Shown here: piece after piece, positions 30,521 through 38,669 of the stretch
Layout: each line of letters opens with the position of its first letter
Position numbering within the stretch: the first letter of the stretch is position 1
Program-made: the position numbers and the translations under genes
Notes under the pieces: model-generated
Database searches by the model: none
Told to the model about the DNA's origin: nothing
Seen by the model: the letters and a program-made list of their open reading frames with translations, nothing else
Origin: Catenovulum sp. 2E275
Lineage (GTDB): Bacteria > Pseudomonadota > Gammaproteobacteria > Enterobacterales > Alteromonadaceae
Assembly (NCBI RefSeq): GCF_025515275.1
Contig: NZ_JAOPFU010000004.1
Span: 1 to 64,000, forward strand
Direction of reading: 5' to 3'
Length of the DNA: 64,000 nt

Positions 30521-32050
30521 ATGGGTGAAAATGATTTTTTACATATCACAACTCAACAATCCGACAACCCAACCGGTAAAGGCTATTGGAAAGTATTAGT
30601 GATTGATGATGATAAATTTATTCATCAGGTGACTTTACTGGTTCTCAAAAATTTGTTGATCGAGAATAAAAACATTCGATTATACAGTGCTTATTCGGCA
30701 CAACAAGCCAAACAAATCCTCAGCCAACATAAAGACATAGCACTGGCTTTTATTGATGTGGTAATGGAAACACACGATGCCGGATTAACCCTAATCCGCT
30801 GGATAAGAGAAACGCTAAACAATCATTCAATCAGAATTATTTTGCGTACAGGCCAAGACAGCCATACCTTAGAAGAATACGCCATTAAAACTTACGACAT
30901 CAATGATTACAAAGACAAAGCGGAATTGACCGCCAATAAACTCATCTCAACCACTTATACCGCCATTCGCTCTTATCGGGACATTATTAACCTTGAAAAC
31001 CAGCTTACCCAATTAAATGTTTTAATAAAAAGTGCAGCAAACGATTGTTTATCAGAGTCTGCACATGAATTTTCTAATCATACCTTTATTCAATTAATCG
31101 ATTTATTAACAATATCTAACGATGCACTGCATGTGCTCAAATTGGAGCCGTCTATCGTATCGCAACAGGAACAATTTCAAATATTAGGTCAACAAGGTGA
31201 GTTTACTCAGTTAAACGCGTTAAAAGATTTACCGCCACAAGTTTATGCGCTTATTTGCCGTTCGTTTAAACAGAAAAAAACACTTTCCCACCAAAATTAC
31301 CAAATTATTTTTTCTGCCCAAAGTGAATATAGCCAGTCTGTTTTTGTTTTAAAAGATCCGATAAAACTGACTCAATTTCAACTCAGCAGTTTAAACTTAT
31401 ACTTGGTAAATATGGCGCTGAACTTTGAAAATATTAGCTTTAAATTACAGATGGAAGCTGCACAAATAGAGCTAATCAGAGTATTAAGTGATGCAATTGA
31501 AACTCGTAGCCCTTGTGCTGGAGAACACGGTAAAAAAGTTGCGCTATTCAGCCAAAAAATAGCGGAGCTTTTTGGCTGCGAACAAAAAATTTGTTCGGCT
31601 ATTGCTTATGCTGCGCCATTGCACGATATAGGTAAAATTATGGTGCCCGAATCTATTTTAAATAAGCCAGCAAAATTAGACCAAAATGAGTGGCAAATTG
31701 TTAAACAACATAGCAGCGCTGGCGCTAACCTGCTCGCCCATTCCCAATACCCATTAACTCAAACCGCAGTAAAAATAGCACAGGCTCACCACGAAAGCTG
31801 GGACGGAACAGGTTACCCCAAAGGATTAAGTGCAGATGAAATTCCGCTAGAGGCACGCATTGTATGCTTAGCCGACGTTTTATCTGTTTTGGCAGAACCA
31901 AGCTGCTATCGCCAAGCTTGGCCAATGGATAAAATCAAAGACTATGTCACAGAACAAAGTGGGAAAAAATTTGACCCGACACTCGCTAAGCTAGTTATTC
32001 AAAACTTTGATACTTTTAAACAAATTCAAACTCAGTTAAGTGCTAGTTAG
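30521..32050 (+). CDS. Response regulator with DUF3369 and HD-GYP domains (c-di-GMP phosphodiesterase)
   Basis: 509 residues. The N-terminal receiver domain (about 20-150) has VLVIDDDKFIHQV and the phospho-acceptor Asp in AFIDVVMETHD. A middle DUF3369 sensor-like domain (about 170-320) follows. The C-terminal HD-GYP domain (about 325-500) has the metal and catalytic motifs HDIGKIMVP, AHHESWDGTGYPKGL and EARIVCLADV intact, so it should hydrolyse c-di-GMP. It is cytoplasmic with no membrane segment. ATG 30521 follows AAGGTG. No histidine kinase gene is adjacent. In a motile bacterium it may link an unknown signal to the motile/sessile switch (inference). Confidence 0.92.
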   Translation: MGENDFLHITTQQSDNPTGKGYWKVLVIDDDKFIHQVTLLVLKNLLIENKNIRLYSAYSAQQAKQILSQHKDIALAFIDVVMETHDAGLTLIRWIRETLNNHSIRIILRTGQDSHTLEEYAIKTYDINDYKDKAELTANKLISTTYTAIRSYRDIINLENQLTQLNVLIKSAANDCLSESAHEFSNHTFIQLIDLLTISNDALHVLKLEPSIVSQQEQFQILGQQGEFTQLNALKDLPPQVYALICRSFKQKKTLSHQNYQIIFSAQSEYSQSVFVLKDPIKLTQFQLSSLNLYLVNMALNFENISFKLQMEAAQIELIRVLSDAIETRSPCAGEHGKKVALFSQKIAELFGCEQKICSAIAYAAPLHDIGKIMVPESILNKPAKLDQNEWQIVKQHSSAGANLLAHSQYPLTQTAVKIAQAHHESWDGTGYPKGLSADEIPLEARIVCLADVLSVLAEPSCYRQAWPMDKIKDYVTEQSGKKFDPTLAKLVIQNFDTFKQIQTQLSAS

Positions 32051-32117
32051 CGGCACAGCATCATTATCTTAATCGAAACTTATAACCTAGAAATAAAAGC
32101 TAGCGCCAGATAAAAAC

Positions 32118-32145
32118 AAAAAACGGCAATTCAATGCCGTTTTTT
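32118..32145. terminator. Bidirectional terminator between the HD-GYP and MFS genes
   Basis: A perfect 11-bp stem AAAAAACGGCA (32118-32128) pairs with TGCCGTTTTTT (32135-32145) around ATTCAA. It lies between convergent stops (32050 and 32171). Confidence 0.9.
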
Positions 32146-32170
32146 GAGTTGATGTTACGCGTATGCGTTT

Positions 32171-33403
32171 TTATGCATTATCAGCTTGAGCTGAATTATG
32201 CACATTATGGTGTTTTCCTTTAGTTAAAAAGTATAACCCGGCAAAACACACAATTAATACCATAGGGAAATACATGATATTGGATAATGTAACCTGACCG
32301 GCTACAATTTCAGCCTGCGCACCAATGGCTCCAGCTTGTTCTGCTGCAACTCGGCCTTCATCAATCCAATTACCAATCACCGGATTCCACATACTCACCG
32401 AAAACATACCAGCACCGCCCATTAATGACATGCCAAGTGCGCCTGTTTTTGGCGTGTATTCACTAATAAAGCCTATCATAGTTGGCCAGAAATAAGTCAC
32501 CCCAAGCGCAAATACAATGGCTGCAACATAAATTAACCCACCAGCCGCAATACTTAATAAGTAAATCCCCAGCGTTGAAATAATCGCAGACGTTAATAAT
32601 ACTCCAACCGGATTAAGCGCATGTACCAGTGGGCCTGCAAAAAAGCGCCCTAATGCCATAACACCGGTTGTCATTGCTAAAATAAGCATTGGATTAGCTT
32701 CGGTTGAGCCTAAAATACGATCAATCCACTGCTGAGGCCCAAACTCTGTGATAGCTGTTAATGTCATACAAAAAATCATAAACAAAAACAAAGGCGTAAA
32801 TAAAGCTTTGATATTTTCAGGGGTTGAAGTTTCCACCTCATCATCTTTAGGAAAGGTTTGACCAAACATCAACCAACCATAAATTAAGGTAGGTAAAATC
32901 ATCACCGCAATTTGAGATTGCCAGCCTAAATCTAATCCGGTCATAAAGTTAGAGGTAATCGCCCCAATCACAATCCCGCCCGGGAACCAAACATGGAACT
33001 TATTAAGCATGGTGGTTTTGTTGTTTTTATACATTTCGGCAATTAATGGATTTGCACCAGCCTCAACTGAACCGTTAGCAAACCCAACAAAAAAGCTGGA
33101 TAAAAGTAACAGTACAAAACCATCTGCCATCATAGTTAACACTAAACCTAATAAATGACAGAAAAATGCTAAAAACATCAGTTTTTTCGCACCTAAAAAG
33201 TTATATAACAAACCGCCGACCATCATAGCGACTGGAAAGCCTAAAAATGCCATGCCGTTAATCCAGCCTAATTGAGTATCGGTTAACCCAAAGTCAGTCC
33301 CCAACTGGCCTAAAATACCTGCTCGTATTGCAAATGTCATCGCGGTGACAATAAGCGCAACACAACAAGCCAAGAAGATTCTTGATTGATTGATATTATT
33401 CAT
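32171..33403 (-). CDS. MFS transporter, probable sugar permease
   Basis: 410 residues, about 12 hydrophobic helices, cytoplasmic central loop around KDDEVETSTPENIK. Sequence parts such as GWINGMAFLGFPVAMMVGG, FANGSVEAGANPLIAEMY and the later GALGMSLMGGAGMFSVSMW place it in the major facilitator superfamily, with similarity to sugar-permease-like members. The substrate is unknown. It is the third gene in the Gfo/Idh/MocA and sugar isomerase set on the minus strand. A terminator-like hairpin at 33448-33478 precedes it, so it may be transcribed less than, or apart from, the two enzyme genes. Confidence 0.85.
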   Translation of the reverse strand: MNNINQSRIFLACCVALIVTAMTFAIRAGILGQLGTDFGLTDTQLGWINGMAFLGFPVAMMVGGLLYNFLGAKKLMFLAFFCHLLGLVLTMMADGFVLLLLSSFFVGFANGSVEAGANPLIAEMYKNNKTTMLNKFHVWFPGGIVIGAITSNFMTGLDLGWQSQIAVMILPTLIYGWLMFGQTFPKDDEVETSTPENIKALFTPLFLFMIFCMTLTAITEFGPQQWIDRILGSTEANPMLILAMTTGVMALGRFFAGPLVHALNPVGVLLTSAIISTLGIYLLSIAAGGLIYVAAIVFALGVTYFWPTMIGFISEYTPKTGALGMSLMGGAGMFSVSMWNPVIGNWIDEGRVAAEQAGAIGAQAEIVAGQVTLSNIMYFPMVLIVCFAGLYFLTKGKHHNVHNSAQADNA

Positions 33404-33447
33404 TTTATTTTTCTCTTGTTAGTGTTTTTAAAATTGTTGAATTTACT

Positions 33448-33478
33448 TTAAAAAAGCAGTGGTTGCTCACCACTGCTT
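33448..33478 (-). terminator. Terminator/attenuator between the isomerase and MFS genes
   Basis: AAGCAGTGGT (33454-33463) pairs perfectly with ACCACTGCTT (33469-33478) around TGCTC. On the minus strand it begins six bases after the isomerase stop and is followed by a run of T, a classic intrinsic terminator inside an apparent operon. Confidence 0.8.
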
Positions 33479-33483
33479 AATCA

Positions 33484-34539
33484 CTAGTTTAGACCTAAAA
33501 CTTTTTTATTAAAGTTTTCATCAATTCCGGCAGCGGCAAAATCATCAAATGCTTTTTCAGTTACATTAATGATATGTTTAGCAATAAACGGCGCACCTTC
33601 TGCCGCGCCTGTTTCAGGATGTTTAAGGCAACATTCCCATTCAAGTACCGCCCAACCAGCAAAATCGTATTTTGCCATGCGGCTGAAAATACCATTAAAA
33701 TCAACCTGACCATCACCTAAAGAGCGGAAACGTCCCGGTCTGTCGACCCAACCTTGATACCCGCCATAAACACCGGCTCTACCATTTGGTACAAATTCAG
33801 CATCTTTAACATGAAAAGCTTTGATTCTGTCATGATAAATATCAATAAACTCAAGGTAATCAAGTTGCTGTAACACAAAGTGACTTGGATCATACAAAAT
33901 ATTCGCGCGAGGATGGTTATCTACTGCCGCTAAAAAGCGTTCAAAGGTAATGCCATCGTGTAAATCTTCACCCGGATGCAACTCATAACAAACATCACAA
34001 CCAGCTTCATCAAAGGCATCTAAAATCGGTAACCAACGTTTAGCTAGCTCAGCAAAACCTGTTTCAACTAATCCAGCCGGACGCTGCGGCCAAGGGTAAA
34101 CCGTATGCCATAACAATGCGCCAGAAAAAGTCGCATGTGCAGTTAACCCTAAATTTTTACTGGCTTTAGCGGCAAACATCATTTGCTGTGTAGCCCATTC
34201 AGTTCTTGCTGTTGGATTACCGTGATATTCAGCCGGTGCAAATCCGTCAAACAGATCGTTATAAGCCGGATGGCAAGCAACTAACTGTCCCTGCAAATGT
34301 GTTGATAATTCTGTAATTTCAAGACCGTGTTCGGCTACAATTGACTGCACCTGCTGGCAATAATCTAAATCGGTTGCTGCTTTTTCTAAATCAAATAAAC
34401 GTTTATCCCAAGACGGGATCTGAATGCCTTTATAACCTAAACTGGCAACCCATTCACAAATATTTGGCAGCGTATTAAACGGCGCTTCATCACCGGCAAA
34501 CTGAGCTAAAAATATAGCCGGCCCTTTTAATGTTTTCAT
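33484..34539 (-). CDS. Sugar phosphate isomerase/epimerase-family TIM-barrel protein
   Basis: 351 residues of the xylose isomerase-like TIM barrel family. Probable metal ligands are visible: Glu in CYELHPGED, Asp/His in ILYDPSHFVLQQ, His in KAFHVKDAEF and Glu in VLEWECC. Such proteins isomerise or epimerise sugars, or act on 3-keto-sugars together with Gfo/Idh/MocA oxidoreductases. The substrate cannot be read from sequence. ATG 34539 has AGAGGA seven bases upstream. It starts 27 bases after the oxidoreductase stop and is almost certainly co-transcribed with it. Confidence 0.85.
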   Translation of the reverse strand: MKTLKGPAIFLAQFAGDEAPFNTLPNICEWVASLGYKGIQIPSWDKRLFDLEKAATDLDYCQQVQSIVAEHGLEITELSTHLQGQLVACHPAYNDLFDGFAPAEYHGNPTARTEWATQQMMFAAKASKNLGLTAHATFSGALLWHTVYPWPQRPAGLVETGFAELAKRWLPILDAFDEAGCDVCYELHPGEDLHDGITFERFLAAVDNHPRANILYDPSHFVLQQLDYLEFIDIYHDRIKAFHVKDAEFVPNGRAGVYGGYQGWVDRPGRFRSLGDGQVDFNGIFSRMAKYDFAGWAVLEWECCLKHPETGAAEGAPFIAKHIINVTEKAFDDFAAAGIDENFNKKVLGLN

Positions 34540-34566
34540 AATTTTGTCCTCTTAAAATTTAAGCTA

Positions 34567-35727
34567 TTAATCGGTAAGCAGCGGTTTAATATCAAACCAT
34601 TTTGTTTCGGTATTACTGCTGTCAACAAAAGACTGCACAATCGCCATCCCACGAACGCCATCGTCAATAGATGGAAAATCATATACTCTAGGATCAATTG
34701 ACTTACCCTGAGCAAAATCTCCCACGGCCACAGCAAAGTTTTTATAAATATTGGCAAAAGCCTCTAAATAACCTTCTGGATGCCCTGCCGGAGTGCGGGT
34801 TGAATCAAGCGCATTTTGGGAGTTAACCAAACCAGTTCGTAAAATTTGCATTGCACCCGATAACGGTTTAACCATTAAACTGTTTGGTTCTTGCTGACGC
34901 CATTCAAGTCCGGCTTTTTCACCATAAATACGAATGGTTAAATTATTTTCTTCACCGGCAGAGATTTGGCTAGCTTGTAAAGTCCCTTTAACGCCATCTT
35001 GCATTTTGAGTAAAACAATGCCGTCATCATCTAATCTGCGGCCTTCAACAAAAGTAGATAACTCAGCACAAACATGCGTGATTTGTTTACCGCAAATATA
35101 TTCAGCTAAATGCGCTGCATGGCTACCAATATCGCCCATGCAACCAGAAATACCGGAGCGCGCCGGATCGGTACGCCAGCTTGCCTGTTTATTATCTGCA
35201 CTTTCCTGCTCAGATAACCAACCCTGAATATACTCAACCATTACCTTACGCACTTGGCCAATTTCACCATTGGCAACCATTTGTTGAGCATGTTTAACCA
35301 GTGGGTAACCCGAATATGTATGTGTTAATCCGTATAATAATCCGGTTTGTTCAACAATTTTTTTCAGTGATTTAACTTCATCTAAATTCAAAGTTGCCGG
35401 CTTATCTGATAACACATGAAATCCAGCTTCTAATGCCGCTTTTGCAACCGGATAATGCATGTGGTTTGGCGTTACAATAGCAACAAACTGCATACGCTGA
35501 TCTGCCGGTAATTGAGCTTCCTGCTCAAACATAGTTTGGTAATCCCCATAAACCCGGTCTTGAGGTAAAAATAAGGCTTGGCCGGATGCTTTGGATTTTT
35601 CGGCATTGCTGGCAAATGCGCCACAGACTAATTCAATTTGACCATCAATATTAGCAGCGATTCTATGAACTGCGCCGATGAAAGCCCCTTGGCCGCCACC
35701 AACCATTCCCATTCTAATTTTGCTCAT
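34567..35727 (-). CDS. Gfo/Idh/MocA-family oxidoreductase
   Basis: 386 residues. The N-terminal Rossmann motif MGMVGGGQGAFIG binds NAD(P). The conserved lysine is K109 in VLSDKPATLN (the family usually has EKP, here DKP). The C-terminal domain has GCMGDIGSHAAHLAEY, with the His typical of sugar or inositol dehydrogenases. ATG 35727 follows GGAG. It is the first gene of a minus-strand set with the isomerase and the MFS transporter, divergent from a PAS-AraC regulator. The likely role is oxidation of an imported sugar or glycoside; the substrate is unknown. Confidence 0.88.
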   Translation of the reverse strand: MSKIRMGMVGGGQGAFIGAVHRIAANIDGQIELVCGAFASNAEKSKASGQALFLPQDRVYGDYQTMFEQEAQLPADQRMQFVAIVTPNHMHYPVAKAALEAGFHVLSDKPATLNLDEVKSLKKIVEQTGLLYGLTHTYSGYPLVKHAQQMVANGEIGQVRKVMVEYIQGWLSEQESADNKQASWRTDPARSGISGCMGDIGSHAAHLAEYICGKQITHVCAELSTFVEGRRLDDDGIVLLKMQDGVKGTLQASQISAGEENNLTIRIYGEKAGLEWRQQEPNSLMVKPLSGAMQILRTGLVNSQNALDSTRTPAGHPEGYLEAFANIYKNFAVAVGDFAQGKSIDPRVYDFPSIDDGVRGMAIVQSFVDSSNTETKWFDIKPLLTD

Positions 35728-35746
35728 TTAATTCTCCAGTCTGTAT

Positions 35747-35763
35747 TTGATGCTTAAAGTATC
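35747..35763. promoter_or_regulatory. Candidate operator in the sugar locus divergent promoter
   Basis: TGATGCTT-A-AAGTATCA is an almost perfect palindrome (one mismatched pair), 20 bases upstream of the oxidoreductase start in the 148-base spacer shared with the AraC-type gene. It could be a regulator site. AraC proteins often bind direct repeats instead, so this is tentative. Confidence 0.3.
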
Positions 35764-35875
35764 ATTTGATCTTGGTTGAAATTCTGTAATAATTCAGTCT
35801 AATTTTATAACTAAATCAGCAAATGTAACTTAAAAGACAATAAAAGGTTTCTTTTTTAACATTTAAGATAAGTAT

Positions 35876-36640
35876 ATGGCAAATAAAATAGAGATGCTGG
35901 CATTTTATCAGCAAAACCAACTAGACAGACCCAGTCAGCTTTTTGATACTTTAAGTGATTGTTTCTATTTTGCTAAAAATTTAAAAGGTCAGTTTGTATA
36001 CGCCAATCAATTATTTTTAGAACATTTTCAATTTAATCATTTAACCCAAATTTTAGGTAAAACCGATTTAGATATTTTACCCAAAAGCATTGGCGAAAAA
36101 ATTCAGCAGGATGATCAGCATATCATGCAAACCGGTCAGGCAATTGCCAATATTGTTGAGCTAATCCCCGGCAACTCAAGCAAAATGCGTTGGCATGTAA
36201 CCACAAAATCACCTTTAATTAACCGCTTAGGTGAAACAGTTGGGATTGAAGGCATTACCCGAGATTTATCGTTAGCCGATAAACAATTGGAGCCTTATAG
36301 CCAATTTAAAGATACCGTAGGCTATATTCAGCAAAATTTCAGTGAAAATATTGATATTGGAATTTTGGCAAAACAACTACACATGTCAATTAGTACATTT
36401 GAGCGCCAGTTCAAAGCTCGTTTCGCTTGTTCTCCCAGCCAATTTATCAAAAAAACACGAATTGCCGCGGCCTGTAAATTATTACGTGAGGGGCAAAATA
36501 TTAGCTTAACCGCAACTCAATGCGGATTTTGTGACCAAAGTTATTTTACTAAAGAATTTAAATCTTTAATGGGTCTCACCCCTAAACAATTCCAAAAAAG
36601 CCTTGAAGTCACCACTCATAAAATTGATTTTATAAAATAA
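35876..36640 (+). CDS. AraC-family transcriptional regulator with N-terminal PAS domain
   Basis: 254 residues. A PAS domain (about 20-135; LSDCFYFAKNLKGQFVYANQLF and GKTDLDILPKS are typical of PAS_4-like folds) is joined to two helix-turn-helix motifs of AraC/XylS type (about 150-245; LAKQLHMSISTFERQFK and ATQCGFCDQSYFTKEFK). It is divergent from the oxidoreductase-isomerase-MFS genes, which it probably controls in response to a ligand bound by the PAS domain. The ribosome site is weak (AAG before ATG 35876). Confidence 0.88.
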   Translation: MANKIEMLAFYQQNQLDRPSQLFDTLSDCFYFAKNLKGQFVYANQLFLEHFQFNHLTQILGKTDLDILPKSIGEKIQQDDQHIMQTGQAIANIVELIPGNSSKMRWHVTTKSPLINRLGETVGIEGITRDLSLADKQLEPYSQFKDTVGYIQQNFSENIDIGILAKQLHMSISTFERQFKARFACSPSQFIKKTRIAAACKLLREGQNISLTATQCGFCDQSYFTKEFKSLMGLTPKQFQKSLEVTTHKIDFIK

Positions 36641-36691
36641 AGTTAACTAATTTTGAGTTTAAGTTCGTTTGCTAATGTTGAGGTTAAGTAT

Positions 36692-36720
36692 ATAAGCCAG
36701 ACTTATTCAGTCTGGCTTAT
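36692..36720. terminator. Bidirectional terminator between the araC-type gene and opgH
   Basis: ATAAGCCAGACT (36692-36703) pairs perfectly with AGTCTGGCTTAT (36709-36720) around TATTC, between convergent stops at 36640 and 36726. The T run is short (TTATTAATTTT). Confidence 0.75.
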
Positions 36721-36725
36721 TAATT

Positions 36726-38669
36726 TTAAGTTAATGCAGGTTCAACAATTTTTTTAGTCGAATTAAAGCTTTGTATTGGCATACAGCCTTTGTATTCCGG
36801 TGGAAGTTGAGGATCAGGGTGCACATAACTGAACTGTTCCGGTAATTTATCCAGTTTATGTTTTAAATCAACTAACACAGCATCTTCAGCGGTTTCACTC
36901 GGGCTGATAAAAATCCCCATTCGGTAGCATAGACGGCCTAATCGCAAACTACTTGAATAACGAATAATGGGCGCTGCAATCACTAAACCAAATAATACAG
37001 GTGTCATCCACCAGAAAAAAACCGGTGCATAATAATAGGTTATTCCACCCCATACAGCAGCAATTAAAGTCGCCATTAAAGTATAATTAAATGCCTCTTT
37101 CCAAGGCACCATTCGCCCTTCTCTGGCTTGCGCATCCCAGCTCACTTTACGGCCAATAAATACGCATACAACAAAATAAGCGTGAAAAACCATCATCATA
37201 GGCGCAATTACAATGGCAAATATAGTTTCGATAACAAAACCAAAAATGAGCTTAAACACACCACCAAACTCAGCTCTGCGATGCACCAAGGCAATAATTA
37301 ACCCCATTACTTTGGGTAATAATAATAAACCAGAGGTTAAAAATAACAGGGAGTAAATTAACTCGGTTTTGGCGATTTTCCAAGTTGGGAATAATTGATA
37401 AGCCTGCTCAAAAAATACATTACTGGTTAATGCTCTGGCAACCGCATCAATTGAGCTTAAAAGCAGCATAGATAACCAAATTAAAGACGAAATATAAGCC
37501 ACAGCACCTAATAAAAAGTGAAACTTATTCATCCATTTAAGTTTTTTAGCCGGTAATAATGCAAGGTGTTGAATATTACCTTGTACCCAACGGCGATCAC
37601 GCACTGCATAATCTAAGATATTACTTGGCACTTCTTCATAACTGCCCTCTAAATCGGCCAGTAAAATCACCTGCCAGCCTGAACGGTATAACAACGCCGC
37701 TTCAACAAAATCGTGACTTAAAATTTCTCCGCCAAAAGCCCCTTTACCCGTTAACTCCGGCAAACCACAATTTTGCATAAAAGCTTTGGTACGAATAATC
37801 GCATTATGACCCCAGTAATTTGCACCATCGGTTTGCCAAAACGCTAAACCAGTTGCTAACATCGGGCTATATAACTGCGCAGCAAATTGTAAAAAACGGC
37901 CAAAAAAGGTTTGTTGCCGCACAGGGATAGGAACCGTCTGAATCAAACCCGCCTGAGGGTTTTGCTCCATCGCATTTACTAAATTCAGCATACATTCGCC
38001 AGTCATCACACTGTCGGCATCCAGCACTATCATGTGTTCATATTGGCTGCCCCAACGTTCACAAAAATCGGTTAGGTTACCCACTTTTCGAGATTTATTA
38101 TCGCTGCGGCGACGGTAAAAAACATGCTCAGATAATTCGCCTAAGCGTTCACATAAACCACCCCATGCATTACGTTCTGCGGTAGCAATTGTGCTGTCTT
38201 GTGTATCACTTAACAAATAAAAATCAAAGTTATGCAGTTTATTTAATTGTGCTAATGAGCGAATACAAGCTTCAAAGCCGCCAATAACTCGTTTAGTATC
38301 TTCATTATAAATCGGCATAACCACTGCCGTTTTATGTTTGCTAGACACCGCCATCGGGTTAAAATTTGGTTTAACTTGGCGTTTTAAAGTTAATGGGTCT
38401 AATTTAAACAACTGTAAAATAAAACCCAGTGCCCCGCTCCAAAATGCACTAACAATCCAGCTAAAAGTAATGCCAAATAATACCAACAGCGTAAACTCTA
38501 ATCCGGTTGTGCCATTTGAACTTAAAATATCAAACATAATCCAGATGCCGTAAACAGCTGTAGCAATCACTAAGCTAACAAATAAGAGCTTTCTGGCTAA
38601 TTTGAAGCGTATTTGTCCGCCGACTTGCTCGGCAATTTTATTATGATGCGTCATTGGTATACCAAACAT
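36726..38669 (-). CDS. opgH: Glucans biosynthesis glucosyltransferase H
   Basis: 647-residue inner-membrane GT2-family glucosyltransferase that makes the beta-1,2 backbone of osmoregulated periplasmic glucans. Motifs: AVVMPIYNEDTKRV, IVLDADSVMTGE, TDGANYWGHNAIIR, LSHDFVEAALLYRSGW and RDRRWVQGN. About six to eight hydrophobic helices flank the catalytic loop. It is about 200 residues shorter than E. coli OpgH (847) and lacks most of the N-terminal cytoplasmic part. The start is ATG 38669 (GAGG nine bases upstream) or ATG 38654; either overlaps the end of opgG, so the two are coupled. Confidence 0.94.
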   Translation of the reverse strand: MFGIPMTHHNKIAEQVGGQIRFKLARKLLFVSLVIATAVYGIWIMFDILSSNGTTGLEFTLLVLFGITFSWIVSAFWSGALGFILQLFKLDPLTLKRQVKPNFNPMAVSSKHKTAVVMPIYNEDTKRVIGGFEACIRSLAQLNKLHNFDFYLLSDTQDSTIATAERNAWGGLCERLGELSEHVFYRRRSDNKSRKVGNLTDFCERWGSQYEHMIVLDADSVMTGECMLNLVNAMEQNPQAGLIQTVPIPVRQQTFFGRFLQFAAQLYSPMLATGLAFWQTDGANYWGHNAIIRTKAFMQNCGLPELTGKGAFGGEILSHDFVEAALLYRSGWQVILLADLEGSYEEVPSNILDYAVRDRRWVQGNIQHLALLPAKKLKWMNKFHFLLGAVAYISSLIWLSMLLLSSIDAVARALTSNVFFEQAYQLFPTWKIAKTELIYSLLFLTSGLLLLPKVMGLIIALVHRRAEFGGVFKLIFGFVIETIFAIVIAPMMMVFHAYFVVCVFIGRKVSWDAQAREGRMVPWKEAFNYTLMATLIAAVWGGITYYYAPVFFWWMTPVLFGLVIAAPIIRYSSSLRLGRLCYRMGIFISPSETAEDAVLVDLKHKLDKLPEQFSYVHPDPQLPPEYKGCMPIQSFNSTKKIVEPALT

